DNA of 64,000 nt from Mucor racemosus (taxonomy: Eukaryota; Mucoromycota; Mucoromycetes; Mucorales; Mucoraceae): positions 248,001 through 312,000 of the forward strand of contig JAPEHQ010000002.1 in assembly GCA_027405735.1 (NCBI GenBank). Direction: 5' to 3'. This document shows, piece after piece, positions 24,212-35,465 of the stretch. Both the position numbers and the translations under genes were made by a program. Below the pieces are notes generated by a model. It did no database searches and had not been told where the DNA came from. It was given only the letters and a program-made list of their open reading frames with translations. The number at the start of each line of letters is the position of its first letter. Within the stretch, counting starts at the first letter, position 1.

Positions 24212-26184
24212 ATGAAGTTTGGAAACTATCTTGAGGAGAGAAAATCTCAATTACCAACAGAATACTCAGAAAATTGTATTGACTACAATAGCTTGAAATC
24301 CTTTTTAAAATCAGATGTTTATTCACATTCGATTAAACTCGAAAATACAGAAAAGCAGCAGCCATTTGCACAATTGGTTTCCGAGAGACTTGGTCAATTA
24401 CAAAAGTGTGAAGTTGTATTCATCGAAAAATTAGATGCTCAAGTTGAAAGAGCTACTCAATTCTTTGAAAAAGAAACAAAATCACTTACATCTTCAACAA
24501 CTGATTCATCAAATGAAACGGCCTTGGATTTACTCAAAAAGATCATCACATTAGAGCGATTTGTATTCTTAAATTACACTGGTATCACTAAAATCCTCAA
24601 AAAGAATGATCGCCATTCCGGCTTATCATTGTCTGAACCCTATTTGCAACGAGTTGCTGCTTTACCCTTGGTGAGAGGAGAAGCATTGACTCAATTGAAA
24701 CGCAGTGTCATGAGCAAGTTAAATAATCAAACTCCTGAAACAAAGCCATCTCCCATCATGGTTAGAAGTCGCTCATCTCAAATCAACCCTTCTTCGGCTT
24801 TGCCTCCCACATTTGTTGGCCCAAATCAAAAAGTATTGGTATCTTTATCTGGTCCTCATGGCACAGATATTGTAGGAGCTGTGCTTGATTGTCTTGCCCG
24901 TCATCCTTGTGCTATTGATGATTTCATGCTTTCTCGTCTTTATCACAATGTCACATTTGGTGTGTTGATTACATTGCAATCTGATAATGTAGCTGTATTC
25001 CGTGATCTTGCTGAAGCTGCTCAGAAATGGGATGCTACATTAACCTATGATATCCCCGATTCACAAGCAACAGAACCATTGATTCGTGAGCAGAAAGAAA
25101 AGATCAAGAAAGAAAAGCGTACTTCTACTTCTTCAACCGCAAGCACCCCTGTTTATATTCCTCCTTCTTTGGAAGAAGCTCCTTACTCTGAACGTGTCAA
25201 ATATGCTGCCACTATTTTAAATCAAAATGGTCTCAATTCTACTTTCTTGAGTGAGTGGACACAGCTTTTGTTAAAACATCATATTTCTGTAGAGAAAATG
25301 ATTCGTTTGAATAGAGATAATGATAAACTTTCGTGTGCTGATCTTCGTTTGAGTGTTCCTCGTGGTATGGATATGAGTGCATTGCGTACTGAATTGATTG
25401 GTTTGTCTACAAGTTACGGTACTGATATTGCTTTCCAACGTGATGATGTGTTCAGAAAGAATAAGAGATTGGTGGTATTTGATATGGATTCGACATTGAT
25501 TTATCAAGAAGTCATTGATGAAATTGCTAGACATGCTGGTGTGGTAGATCAGGTTTCTGTAAGTAAAATTAGTTGGGATGTAAACATCTGTGTTGATTCA
25601 TGTCTTTATAGGCTATTACTGAAGCCGCTATGAATGGTGAAATTGATTTCAAAGAATCATTACGTCGTCGTGTTGCTCTTTTGAACGGTACAAGTGTTGG
25701 CGTATTAGAAAACGTCAAACAAATCCTTACATTTACAGAGGGTGCCCGTTTCTTGTGCCGCGCTTTGAAAAAACTTGGATTCAAATTGGCAGTTATCAGT
25801 GGTGGTTTCATGCCATTAGCACTTTACGTTAAAGCCGAATTAGGATTAGATTATGCTTTTGCTAATCAGTTGGAGGTCTCATCAGATGGACTTACACTTA
25901 CTGGTAAGACAATTGGCCCTATTGTAGATGGTATTCGTAAAGCAGAATTATTGGATGTCATTGCACAAGCTGAAGGATTATCTTTAAAACAAGTCATTGC
26001 TGTTGGTGATGGTGCAAATGATTTATGGATGTTGAATAAGGCTAGTCTTGGTATTGCATTTAATGCTAAGCCTCGTGTACAAGAGCAAGCAAGAGCTCGA
26101 ATTAATCAAAAGAGTTTGAAATATGTCTTGACATTGCTTGGCTACTCGGAGCAAGATATGGAAGAGTTGGGAGCAAATAATTAG
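24212..26184 (+). CDS. SPX domain fused to phosphoserine phosphatase (SPX-ACT-ACT-HAD)
   Basis: Two exons, 24212-25558 and 25612-26184; 639 aa. Residues 1 to about 155 form an SPX domain: MKFGNYL start, Tyr25 and Lys29 in the helical hairpin, and the Lys cluster KILKKNDR (Lys127, 130, 131) that binds inositol pyrophosphates in this family. Residues about 205-280 and 325-405 resemble paired ACT regions of SerB. Residues 421-630 are a HAD phosphatase: FDMDST (Asp424 nucleophile, Asp426), ISGG (Ser512), Lys559, and GDGAND (Asp582, Asp586). The C-terminal part should hydrolyse phosphoserine to serine and phosphate, the last step of serine synthesis. The SPX part could couple this to phosphate status. 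Both halves lie in one 1,347-bp exon, so the fusion does not depend on a splice guess. Catalytic residues look intact. Confidence 0.92.
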
Positions 26185-26774
26185 ATATAGAATAAAATAG
26201 ATATTTGTCGTTTATAACGTTTTTTTTATCCTAGTTATACTTTTTTTGTCTTGGGAATATTTGTATTTTCCAGGTAAAAAGTTTAGATGGACTTTTGTAT
26301 TTTTTGTTTTCAAAATCTGAATAAGAAGCGTTTCGAATAGCGGGTTTAAAGCATGTCTGAGATGTTAAGGAATCTGTTACAAAAATAAGTCTTATTCTCT
26401 ATACATTTAACGCTCAAAACAAATTCCCTGTCTTTATCCAGATATGATTATTAGAAACGTGTGTATCATATCTTGTTCTACACAAAATTGAAATGTGAAA
26501 TAGCACAAATTCGATTATTTTGCAGCCAGTTTCTACAAGCACAATATAAAAAACTAATGTTATCTGTAATTAGATTTTAATACAATCATTATTCAATAAT
26601 GGTGCTCAAAAATTGGTTCGTTACATCAAATAATGATATTTACTAATTATACAGTATATAAAGAATTTTGAGACCAAAATAAGTCAAATTAAAAGCACAA
26701 TTCACCACATGAGGTTGAAACAATTCTAAAATCGTTCTGATTAGGCATTGCAAAGTAGATATGAATTGGTCTCA
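26185..26774. other. Intergenic DNA downstream of SPX-SerB
   Basis: 3' flank of the phosphatase gene (T-rich near 26220-26250), then AT-rich sequence up to the R1 copy. No gene is seen. Confidence 0.5.
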
Positions 26775-27897
26775 ACATGCTACCTATTCCTAAATTTATT
26801 TTATATCTCACAAAAGACTCAGAAACGCGTAAAATTCATTGCTTTTTCCTTGAAAACTGGATCTCATTTTTCATCCCTGCTCTACTTTTTTTTCCACTAA
26901 ATAATGCCAAAAAAAAATTATATGCTAATGTACCTGAGATGCTCACCTGTAATCGAAAAACAAGTATCCAGAAATATCCTACTTTTTACAGTTGGTATTA
27001 ATTTTTCAGTGCTAAGGTTTCAGATTTTTTACGCGTATTTCACTGCTAATGGATTGAAAACTTTGAGGCTTCATATCTCTAGAAACAATTAAGCTATACT
27101 AACACTCTCAAATAATAAAACTTACTTGTTTTAAAGTGCTCTATAACATATTTTAATATAAAAAAATTCTGAGTACCTTTATTTTTTTTTCATTTTTTTT
27201 GACATTTCTATAGTAGGTTTTAAAATATTGGCTAAATTGAGCAACATTTTTTTTTACATTCATGTCATTAAGCTCGTTAAGCTCTCTCGGACCCAATTTA
27301 GAGCTTTTCAAAATATTAATTTTTGGTGGAGATATCCTAAAAAATGTGTACAAAAAGGTACCTCCGTTTCTAGCTTCCATTTTTCCCTTATATACCCTCA
27401 TCCCAAATTCTGAATCTGAAAAATTTTTTGACAAAAATCTTGGTTTCTCTACGAAAAATGCAGCTAGAAGATTGTGCAATAGCTTGATCGATAGATAATG
27501 CTTTTCCGCATTATCGTAGTTAGTTATATTTTAAATATGCTTATAAAAAGTGATGTGTATCTTCAAAAAACCTCCAAAATTTCAATTGCATTTTACGCAA
27601 AATTTAATGTGAAATGTTTGTCTGAATTTTATTTAGATGGATGCATAATTCAAAACTGTACAAAAGCTATTTAGTATACTAGATCGACTTACTTTGCAGT
27701 TCATGATCAATTAAGCGATTTTGTTTTTTTCATCATTTTTCGTCCATTTTTTAAAAATAAATTTTGGAACCCAGTTATGATAAGCTGTAAGCTATGATAT
27801 CGACTATTATTTTGATTATCTCGATGAAAAATCAATATTTTTGGCTGAAACAAAAAATACAGAGTAGCAATCAATTAGATCTATATTGTGAATACAA
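26775..27897 (-). repeat. R1 interspersed repeat, copy d
   Basis: Nearly identical to copy c from 26783 on (offset about 9.11 kb); the main difference noticed is one extra T in a T-run near 27181. The left edge is abrupt: sequence before 26775 does not match the sequence preceding 17665, so this copy is truncated relative to c. Confidence 0.85.
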
Positions 27898-28495
27898 AAA
27901 GTGAATATATCAATTTTGGTGCGTAATTTTTAAATCAATTTTAAGGCCAATGTTGGGCCGGTGAACTTGTGTTCTGGCATTAATTCTTTTATTTCCGGAC
28001 ATATATCAGTGGTCCATGGAAGGAAGGTACATTTTCTTTGAATGTTTGATGTAATTCGACTCAATATTAGGCAAAAAAATAATTCGAATCACATTTGAAA
28101 ACCATTTGAAACTACCTACAACTTGTTTTTTTACAGCCGCAAAAAAACGAACAACAGTAACCCTTTTTTCCCGCTAATTTCAAACCTAATAACGTCCAAC
28201 TTTACATGAGAGTACGGCACATCTTTGGCGTAATGATATTGAAGAGCGGCTTTCGCAACATACTATGTGTTGAGAAAATCATCGCCAAAATGCACCTATA
28301 GCTTACTGCGCATTTTGTTGAAAACAATTTACATACAATCTCTATGAATACTAATCCAAGCAAGCTGCCACTCTTCATGTAAACTGGTAGTATGAATAAC
28401 GGGTACTACAAGTATCTCGGATATCAGCTTCCATGGGTTATTGTGCATTCGATAAGTTTGAACAACAAGTTAATTACCTGCTATATAAACACACT
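27898..28495. repeat. R3 repeat, second copy
   Basis: Matches 18786-19390: near-identical for about the first 340 bp, then about 75-80% similar by eye. It ends near the GTGCATTCGATAAG block, after which the two loci are unrelated. Confidence 0.75.
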
Positions 28496-28639
28496 CTCAA
28501 TATGAAGCTTGAGCGTATAAATTAAAATTCTATCAAAGATGTATTATTATAAAGGTTGAAAATGAATCCAATTTGAAGATTGAAAAAGCAGTTCATGTAA
28601 AAATTGAAGGTAACGATACTCTTGCTCAATAAAAAATCA

Positions 28640-28970
28640 CATTTCTATGTCGTAAATATAATATCAAGCAAGAGGATCGGAAATCTTATCTAGATCATCA
28701 AGATCTGGCGCATAACATAATTTACAACAGAAAAAGGATCAAGCGTCGATATTTGATACCAGATATTAATAGTATTAGCTGTTATTGTAGAATTTGTGAA
28801 AGAATCATGAAATGTCGTGAATCGTATTCATCTTGTACACTGTCATGAGAAAAAGCCCATTCCAAATCCAGAGGATCTTTTCGATGATAATAATCCCAAT
28901 AGATGTTGTCGTAGTTGTGGTAGAACCTTTGCTATGAGGTCAGCCTTATAAAAACATATAATCAGTATAT
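28640..28970 (+). pseudogene. C2H2 zinc-finger gene relic
   Basis: Reading 28741-28848 gives CRICERIMKCRESYS and then breaks. One frame over, HLVHCHEKKPIPNPEDLF continues into CRSCGRTFAMRSAL, a stop codon, and KHI. Joined in concept these are two Cys2-His2-like fingers separated by a frameshift and interrupted by stops, so this is a decayed gene fragment. No start or intact exon is left. It lies directly after the R1d/R3 repeats. Confidence 0.5.
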
Positions 28971-29832
28971 TTCATATATTACCTCTATGACATTCGTTAA
29001 AACAAGAAGTATGATGAATATAGATATATAGTTGCGGCAATTAAAACACAATCAAGATAAGAAGATAATAAGTTTAATGCAAAGTATAAATAACTAAAAC
29101 TCAATAAAACTGCCCAGAGTATTCAACGGTATAAAACTCGTAATAAAACAATGAAAATAAAGGCAATATTAATTAGATTGCATGTATATTGAAATGAAAA
29201 TGTTTACAGCTGTCAAATCCAATGTAATCAATTTTATGAAACAACAAAGATTTCACTAATAAAACATCGATATTTATTATCTTAAACGATTGTTGCCCAC
29301 ATATTTTATTAAAGTAAATTAAATAGCTTATATTATAATGATACTCATGCATTTCAAATATGTCTCAGTATTTTTACTTTTGTTCATTTCAAACATTGCT
29401 TATATGAATATGATTGAATCAAATTATGCATTTTGTTCCAAATAATGCGTAGGTTAAACCGCCGACTGAACCCATAATTTTGCCTGTATTTGACATAAAT
29501 TGCTTTAAATGAGGTAATTGCAAGATATAATTATATTTTACATCAAGTATGCAAATTTACTTGAAAAAAAGCGATTCATTTTAATTAATACTGGGTTTAA
29601 GTAGCATGGTAAACAAGTAAAGTATACCAAATATTGCTTGAAATGTTTACGCAATCTTTGCATATGCGAATTGACACATGTAATACATTACGCTCAAGCT
29701 ATGATGGTTATATTTGTATCTGCACATATTATATTTGTTGTCCCTTAATGTACGCATGTAATATAAACACACAAGCGGAGAAAAGCACATAAAAAAATAA
29801 AGGGTCTAATAGGATGTTTCAAATAAATTATG
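28971..29832. other. AT-rich intergenic DNA
   Basis: Nothing recognised. It includes the 3' flank of the LIM gene (minus strand). Confidence 0.5.
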
Positions 29833-31044
29833 CTATATATTAAATAAATTAGATTTATAATGCTGTTTACAATAAATGTTTCCATGAGATATATAGTATA
29901 CATTTTGAATATAAGATTGACAAGTCTATTTAAATGATTAGTCCTTAATTTAAATCAATTATAAACCAGTAAATTTACATGACATGTGAAGCATGATGGG
30001 TGAAATCTCCACTTATTTGATATTTCGGCACAATCGCCTTCAATTGGTAAAGAGCATGTATAACAGATAGAATGATTTAGTTTATGATAATCTAATTTAC
30101 AATAAGGTGCATTATCATAAACATAAAATCTGTTATTTGGAAAAGCTGCATCGCACATCTAAAAATATTCATTAATGTAAAATAATAAATTTCGCAAATA
30201 ACTTACTTGGCATTTGAAGCAATATTTATGCCAATTTCCTTTTAATTTACCGTCAATTGAAATTACAGCTTCCTTTTCAACTGCCCTTTGGCACGATTGA
30301 CATTTAGGTAAAAATAATGTGTTGTAATCTGTTTGACAGTAGATCTTTCCCTTTCTTTCTTTTAATCCTGTTGTAATTGGATCAACAGTTTTATGACAAT
30401 GATAGCATCGTAAATGTTCAGGATGAAAATATTGATCTAGAGCCATCGTTGGTCGTACAAATGATGCTATCGGTTTCTCGCTATTATATAATGAAGAAGG
30501 CCTGGTTAATTTGTTTTATTAAGGAGTATAGTGATATATTTATACCATGTGCCACAATGTAAAAGTCGGGTCTTGACCAATTCAAAATGCTTATTGCAAT
30601 AGATTTGTCCTTTAAACACATTTGGTATATCTCGATTTAAAGGTACATGGCAATAAAAGCAACTGAAGCATTTTGTATGATAGTATTTCTCTGCAATAGA
30701 AATAGATGCATTGTTGTGGTGACACCGAGTACATTGGTTGACATGATTTTTCTTCATTTGAAACCTTTTTTTGATTAATTCTGATATGTTTGGCCTGTTT
30801 AAAATCTTTGGGTTGGTTTGACCAAGTAATTCATTGTTATCTTCATAATGTGATACTTGAGAAAAGCGATGCTGTTATATAAGATTTAAGGAGTTTGAAG
30901 GAAAAGGGGCGATTTTTTTTTTTCGAATCTAATCACACTTACAGGCTGAGTAGACGGACAAACATGCGATGGTAGATTTTTCATTCCTATATTCATTTGA
31001 CAAACTGAGCATTTTACAAAAGGTAAAAACTGAGATATCGTCAT
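29833..31044 (-). CDS. Four-LIM-domain protein, paxillin/Pxl1-like
   Basis: Five exons on the minus strand: 31044-30943, 30871-30546, 30480-30207, 30158-29979 and 29925-29833; 324 aa, all junctions in frame. After an N-terminal Cys-rich segment (FVKCSVCQMNIG) and a short linker come four LIM domains. They begin CTRCHH, CGTCEKPI (split by intron 2), CQSCQRAV and CYTCSLPI. Each has the double zinc-finger pattern C-x2-C...H-x2-C, C-x2-C...C-x2-[HD]. The last exon completes LIM4 (CHTCQSYI ... YCKQHY), which strongly supports it. LIM arrays of this type scaffold actin and cytokinesis proteins; S. pombe Pxl1 is the nearest analogue I can name. Start ATG 31044 opens directly into the first Cys module. 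It is divergent from the DYRK kinase gene. Confidence 0.85.
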
Positions 31045-31600
31045 AAGAAAAAGAAGACAGAGAAGAAAAGAAACATGCAATAAAATAGACAATACTACAT
31101 TCGGCCATTGATTTAAAAGGATTCAAGGACCTTATTTACAGTTACACAATTGTAAATATTTTTTTGACAGTGACGAAAATGAAGTAAGGACGAAAGAAAC
31201 TACCACATAAATAAATCTATCTCTTTCTCCTTATTTTCACACAGACCACAGAGAGATCCTTTTTTTTTTTTTTTTTTTTATTTTATCTTAATTTTTTATC
31301 ATAAAAGCTAAAAAAAAATCTTCTCCTATATTTAAGCTTTTTTTTTTTTCAACAATTCAAATCCCCATTCTCTCTCTTTCACATTCTTTTTCTTCTTTAA
31401 GATATACTCTTTTATATATATATATATATATATATTTATAAAGAAATATCTTTGGATACCTTGAAGTGTATATTTTCATATAAAAACACAAATATATAAG
31501 TTACAATATAGCAGTTTTTATATAAAATTCTTTAAAGAACAACAAACGGCCAAAAAAAAAAAAAAAAGAAAGAAAAAAAAAGCAAGTTGCAAGTGGTTTC
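31045..31600. promoter_or_regulatory. Shared promoter region of LIM (-) and DYRK (+) genes
   Basis: 556 bp between divergent start codons. It holds T- and CT-rich tracts (31259-31390), a TA repeat with TATA-like sequence (31412-31436), and a purine-rich A-tract just before the kinase ATG (31552-31582). No specific factor site is assigned. Confidence 0.6.
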
Positions 31601-34600
31601 ATGTCATCATCTACTGTAACTAAACCATATATAACAGAATCTTGGATTCATATGCAACAACATGGTTTATACGACAAATCAACAACAGAGAAAGAAGGAG
31701 TAAATAATGGTAGAGGAGGAGGAGTACCTGGAGGGAAATACGCAAGATCTACCGCCAGTAGTCGATCTCGTGCTCTTAATACAGCAGATAGTGGTATGAG
31801 TCAATCTGGAATCTATGAAGCATTTGCAGAAGCAGATCGATATGATACCAAGAAAACTATGAATACCAAAAAATATATGGATACGCGAAGAAAAAGTACG
31901 ACGCAAGTTGAGATAAATAGAAAATCAAGCTTAGCTCCAACTGCATCTCCAAGACTAAATACAATCAATACAAAAAAATCTAATGAATCGATTGCAACAA
32001 AGAAACCTTCTACTTTAATTCAAGGACGTAGACAAACACTTTCAGGTGCATTATCTTCAGCAAAATCCAATGTAAATAATAATAATGGTGGACTTATCAA
32101 ACTAGCGGACACATTACGTGATACACTTGCAAATGAACGAAGGTTAGCTCAGCAAGAATTAGGTCTATTAAATAATGAAAAAAGAACAACAACAACAGCA
32201 ACAACCCGTGTTCAACAACAACAACAACAACAAAAACAAATACTAAACTCAGAACAAAATGTTGTAGATATGATTACTAGCGCAAAACGTAGATCTAGTA
32301 TGACTAAAGAAAAACTTCGTAGCTTAGAGCAACCTACAAGAAGACGTACCCTTTCAAGTGGTGCTACATTACTAACTCCTCACCAACTACCACAAAGACC
32401 GAAATTAACTCCCCCAGGCACAAGAAATGATACTTCTGCTGCTGCCAGTTATATGAAACCTACATTAGCAGATCAACAGCGTAGACATTCATTAGCAAAC
32501 TCACCATTATCGTCAACATCTGCAAGGAATTCTTCTTCGCCAAGAAGAAGAAAGAGTAATGCTATACAAAAAGGAGCTGAATCTCCCTCTTTTACAACAA
32601 GTGAAGATGATCGTGAATCTTCTTCTCCTACTCATCATAGTAATCCAGTGTCTGCATTAAAAAGAAGATCGATATTAGCTGCAGCTACTGCTAAAGCTCG
32701 TCAACTACACCAAAAACAACAACAACAATGTCCTGATTTAGTAGTAGTTACTGACGAGACTGTTACAGCACCAAATAGCGGAGATGAGAAGCCTACTACT
32801 ACTTCTAAAGCATTGAGAACGAGAAAGAAATCATTAGCATTAGATACAGATGCACTGTCTAATAGAAGAATGTCTAGAACCGAAAGTTTAAAAGAAGGAT
32901 TACCAACTTCTCCATCAATGATGGCAGCAAGAATGTCAAGAAGAAAAAGTGTGATTAAACAAGATTCGCCTATCAATCCTGCACCCCAAAATAAACGATG
33001 GTCTAAAGAGAATGGTAACACAGCAGGAGATGAACAACAACAGACGCAAAAGAAGCCCACTGTTAGAAAACGTGGCAAGGTAAATATTTATAAACAAATG
33101 TTGATAACGATATATGTATATATATATATATATTTACATTGGTAATTTTATATAGACATTACCAGGTAGTCTAGCAAAACCTCCAAACGTAACCTCATTG
33201 CAATTGCCTCCTATGAAAGTTGAACCAATCAAGTTGAATATGCCTAAAGCAAATGCAAAGAGAACACCTAAATCACCATCTATCAAAGCAACTGTCAGTA
33301 CTAATCGAATGACTAGCACCAAAAAACGAATGTCCATGTCATCTGCTAATACAACACCTATACCAATTAGTTCATCATCATCATCATCTGCTGAAGCAAA
33401 TATTGTAACACCACCTAAAAAGTCAATTTCAACAAGAAAGGCAAAAGGACAAAGCCATTTGGGCATTTCTACACCAAGGCGTGCATCATTAAAAGCGCCA
33501 TCGTCTATAACCGTTGTGACACCACCATTAAAATCTTCTCCTGCTTCTGCATCCCCGCGTGTGCGACCAAGATCAACACGTCGTCAGAGTTTAGCCGTAT
33601 TAGATACAAGTAATAAAATTTCACTTCGATCTACAGCAATGCAACAACAACAAGATGAACCTGATTATCCTAGAAAATTAAGTGGATCTGCTTATTCATC
33701 AAATAGTAGAAAAAATTCTTTGGTCGAGGAAACTTCAATTGATAAAGATAAAGGTATATCATTAAACGAGCATATTTAATGATAAATTAGTGTTATTAAA
33801 TGCATAAATAGGGCGCCATCGTGCTATTAGTCTTCGTGAAAAGTTGGAAGCCATGGTCGCTCAGCATGCAATTCATGAAGATGATAGTAAAGCCAGTCGT
33901 CGATCACCTAGTGCTTATGCTACTGGAGAATATAGAGCACGCAAGAGTCAATCTTATGATGTGGATGAAAAATACACTCAATTACTCACAGCTGAAGAAA
34001 GAGCTCGTCCACAACGTATCAAGGATACATTAATGATGTGGGACAAGGAAATGGTAGAAGCATTCAGTCCAGGTGTTCCTAAATCACCTTCAATTGCTAT
34101 CAAGTTTTATGGTCATCATCTTAGTCCATTTGAACAAAATGAAATTCAAGGATATCCTGAAGTTTACTTTGTTGGTCATCATGCAAAAAAGTATCAAGCA
34201 ATGCCTGATAATTCAGCACTGAATTATGGTTATGATGATGAACGTGGTGATTACAAAAGCGTTACAAACGATCATTTAGCCTACCGCTACGAAATATTAG
34301 AAGAATTAGGTAGAGGATCATTCGGTCAAGTAGTCAAATGCTATGATCATAAAACAGCTTCTACTGTTGCCGTCAAATTGATTAGAAACAAAAAGAGATT
34401 CTACGCACAAGCTAAAACTGAAGTTAAGATTCTTAGTGATTTAGTGAAATGGGACCCTGAAGATAGACACCATAATGTTAAAATGACAGACAGCTTTTAT
34501 TTCAGAAGCCATTTGTGTATTGCTTGTGAATGTTTAAGCATGAATTTATACGAATTTATCAAGATCAATAACTTTCAAGGATTCCATATTACACTAATCA

Positions 34601-35465
34601 AAAGATTTACGATTCAATTGCTTAGATCATTATCGTTGTTATCTAGACATGGTGTGATACATTGTGATTTAAAACCAGAGGTAAGTGTAGATACATTTCA
34701 CTACATGCTCAAAAGCTAAGAATTAAATTATAGAATATCTTGTTAAAACATCCTACGAAAAGTACCATTAAAGTCATTGATTTTGGCAGTAGTTGTTTAG
34801 AGCACCAAAGAGTGTACACTTATATTCAAAGCCGATTCTACAGATCACCAGAAATCATATTAGGTTTAGATTATACCATGGCTATTGATATGTGGAGTTT
34901 GGGTTGTATTATTGCCGAATTGTATACAGGTGTACCTATTTTCCCTGGTGAAAATGAACAAGAGCAACTTGCATGTATTATGGAAGTATTGGGTGTTCCT
35001 GACCAAGAGCTAATTCAATTAAGTGAGAGACGTAATCTCTTTTTTGGTATGTTACATCAACATCATTTGTACACATCTGCATATATTCATATGTAACTTA
35101 ACTAACAACTAAATATAGACCGTCGTGGTGAACCTCGTGTTGTATGTAATTCGCGTGGAAAGAAACGTAGGGCAGGAGCAAAGAATCTTAGTCAGGCTCT
35201 TCGATGTAACGATGCACTATTCCTTGACTTTATTCAACAATGTTTAGAATGGGATCCTGCAAAGCGTCTTAATCCAGAAAAGGCATTCCAGCATGAATGG
35301 ATATTACAATCAACTCGACCTACTGCAATTAGAACTTCTGCAGAGGAGCAATCACAACAGCAATCACAAGACAGTGCTGATGGCAATGCTACATCACCAA
35401 AGCCCACTACTTTGATACAAAAGCAAACAACAGATACCACCGCTACTGCCAATAAGTATGCATAA
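31601..35465 (+). CDS. DYRK-family protein kinase, class II (Pom1/DYRK2-like)
   Basis: Five exons: 31601-33079, 33156-33753, 33812-34680, 34734-35046 and 35119-35465; 1,201 aa. The first roughly 700 residues are low-complexity, rich in Ser/Thr/Arg/Gln, with many RRKS/RRxS basic-Ser motifs suggesting phosphoregulation. A DYRK-homology/NAPA-like segment ([20 protein letters not shown], about 790-815) marks class II DYRKs. The kinase domain begins at about residue 850: [21 protein letters not shown] (split by intron 3), DFGSSC, and activation loop [13 protein letters not shown], whose second Tyr is the autophosphorylation site in the family. All catalytic motifs look intact. Such kinases control cell polarity and cell-cycle entry. 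Start ATG 31601 follows a long A-rich leader. Confidence 0.93.
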
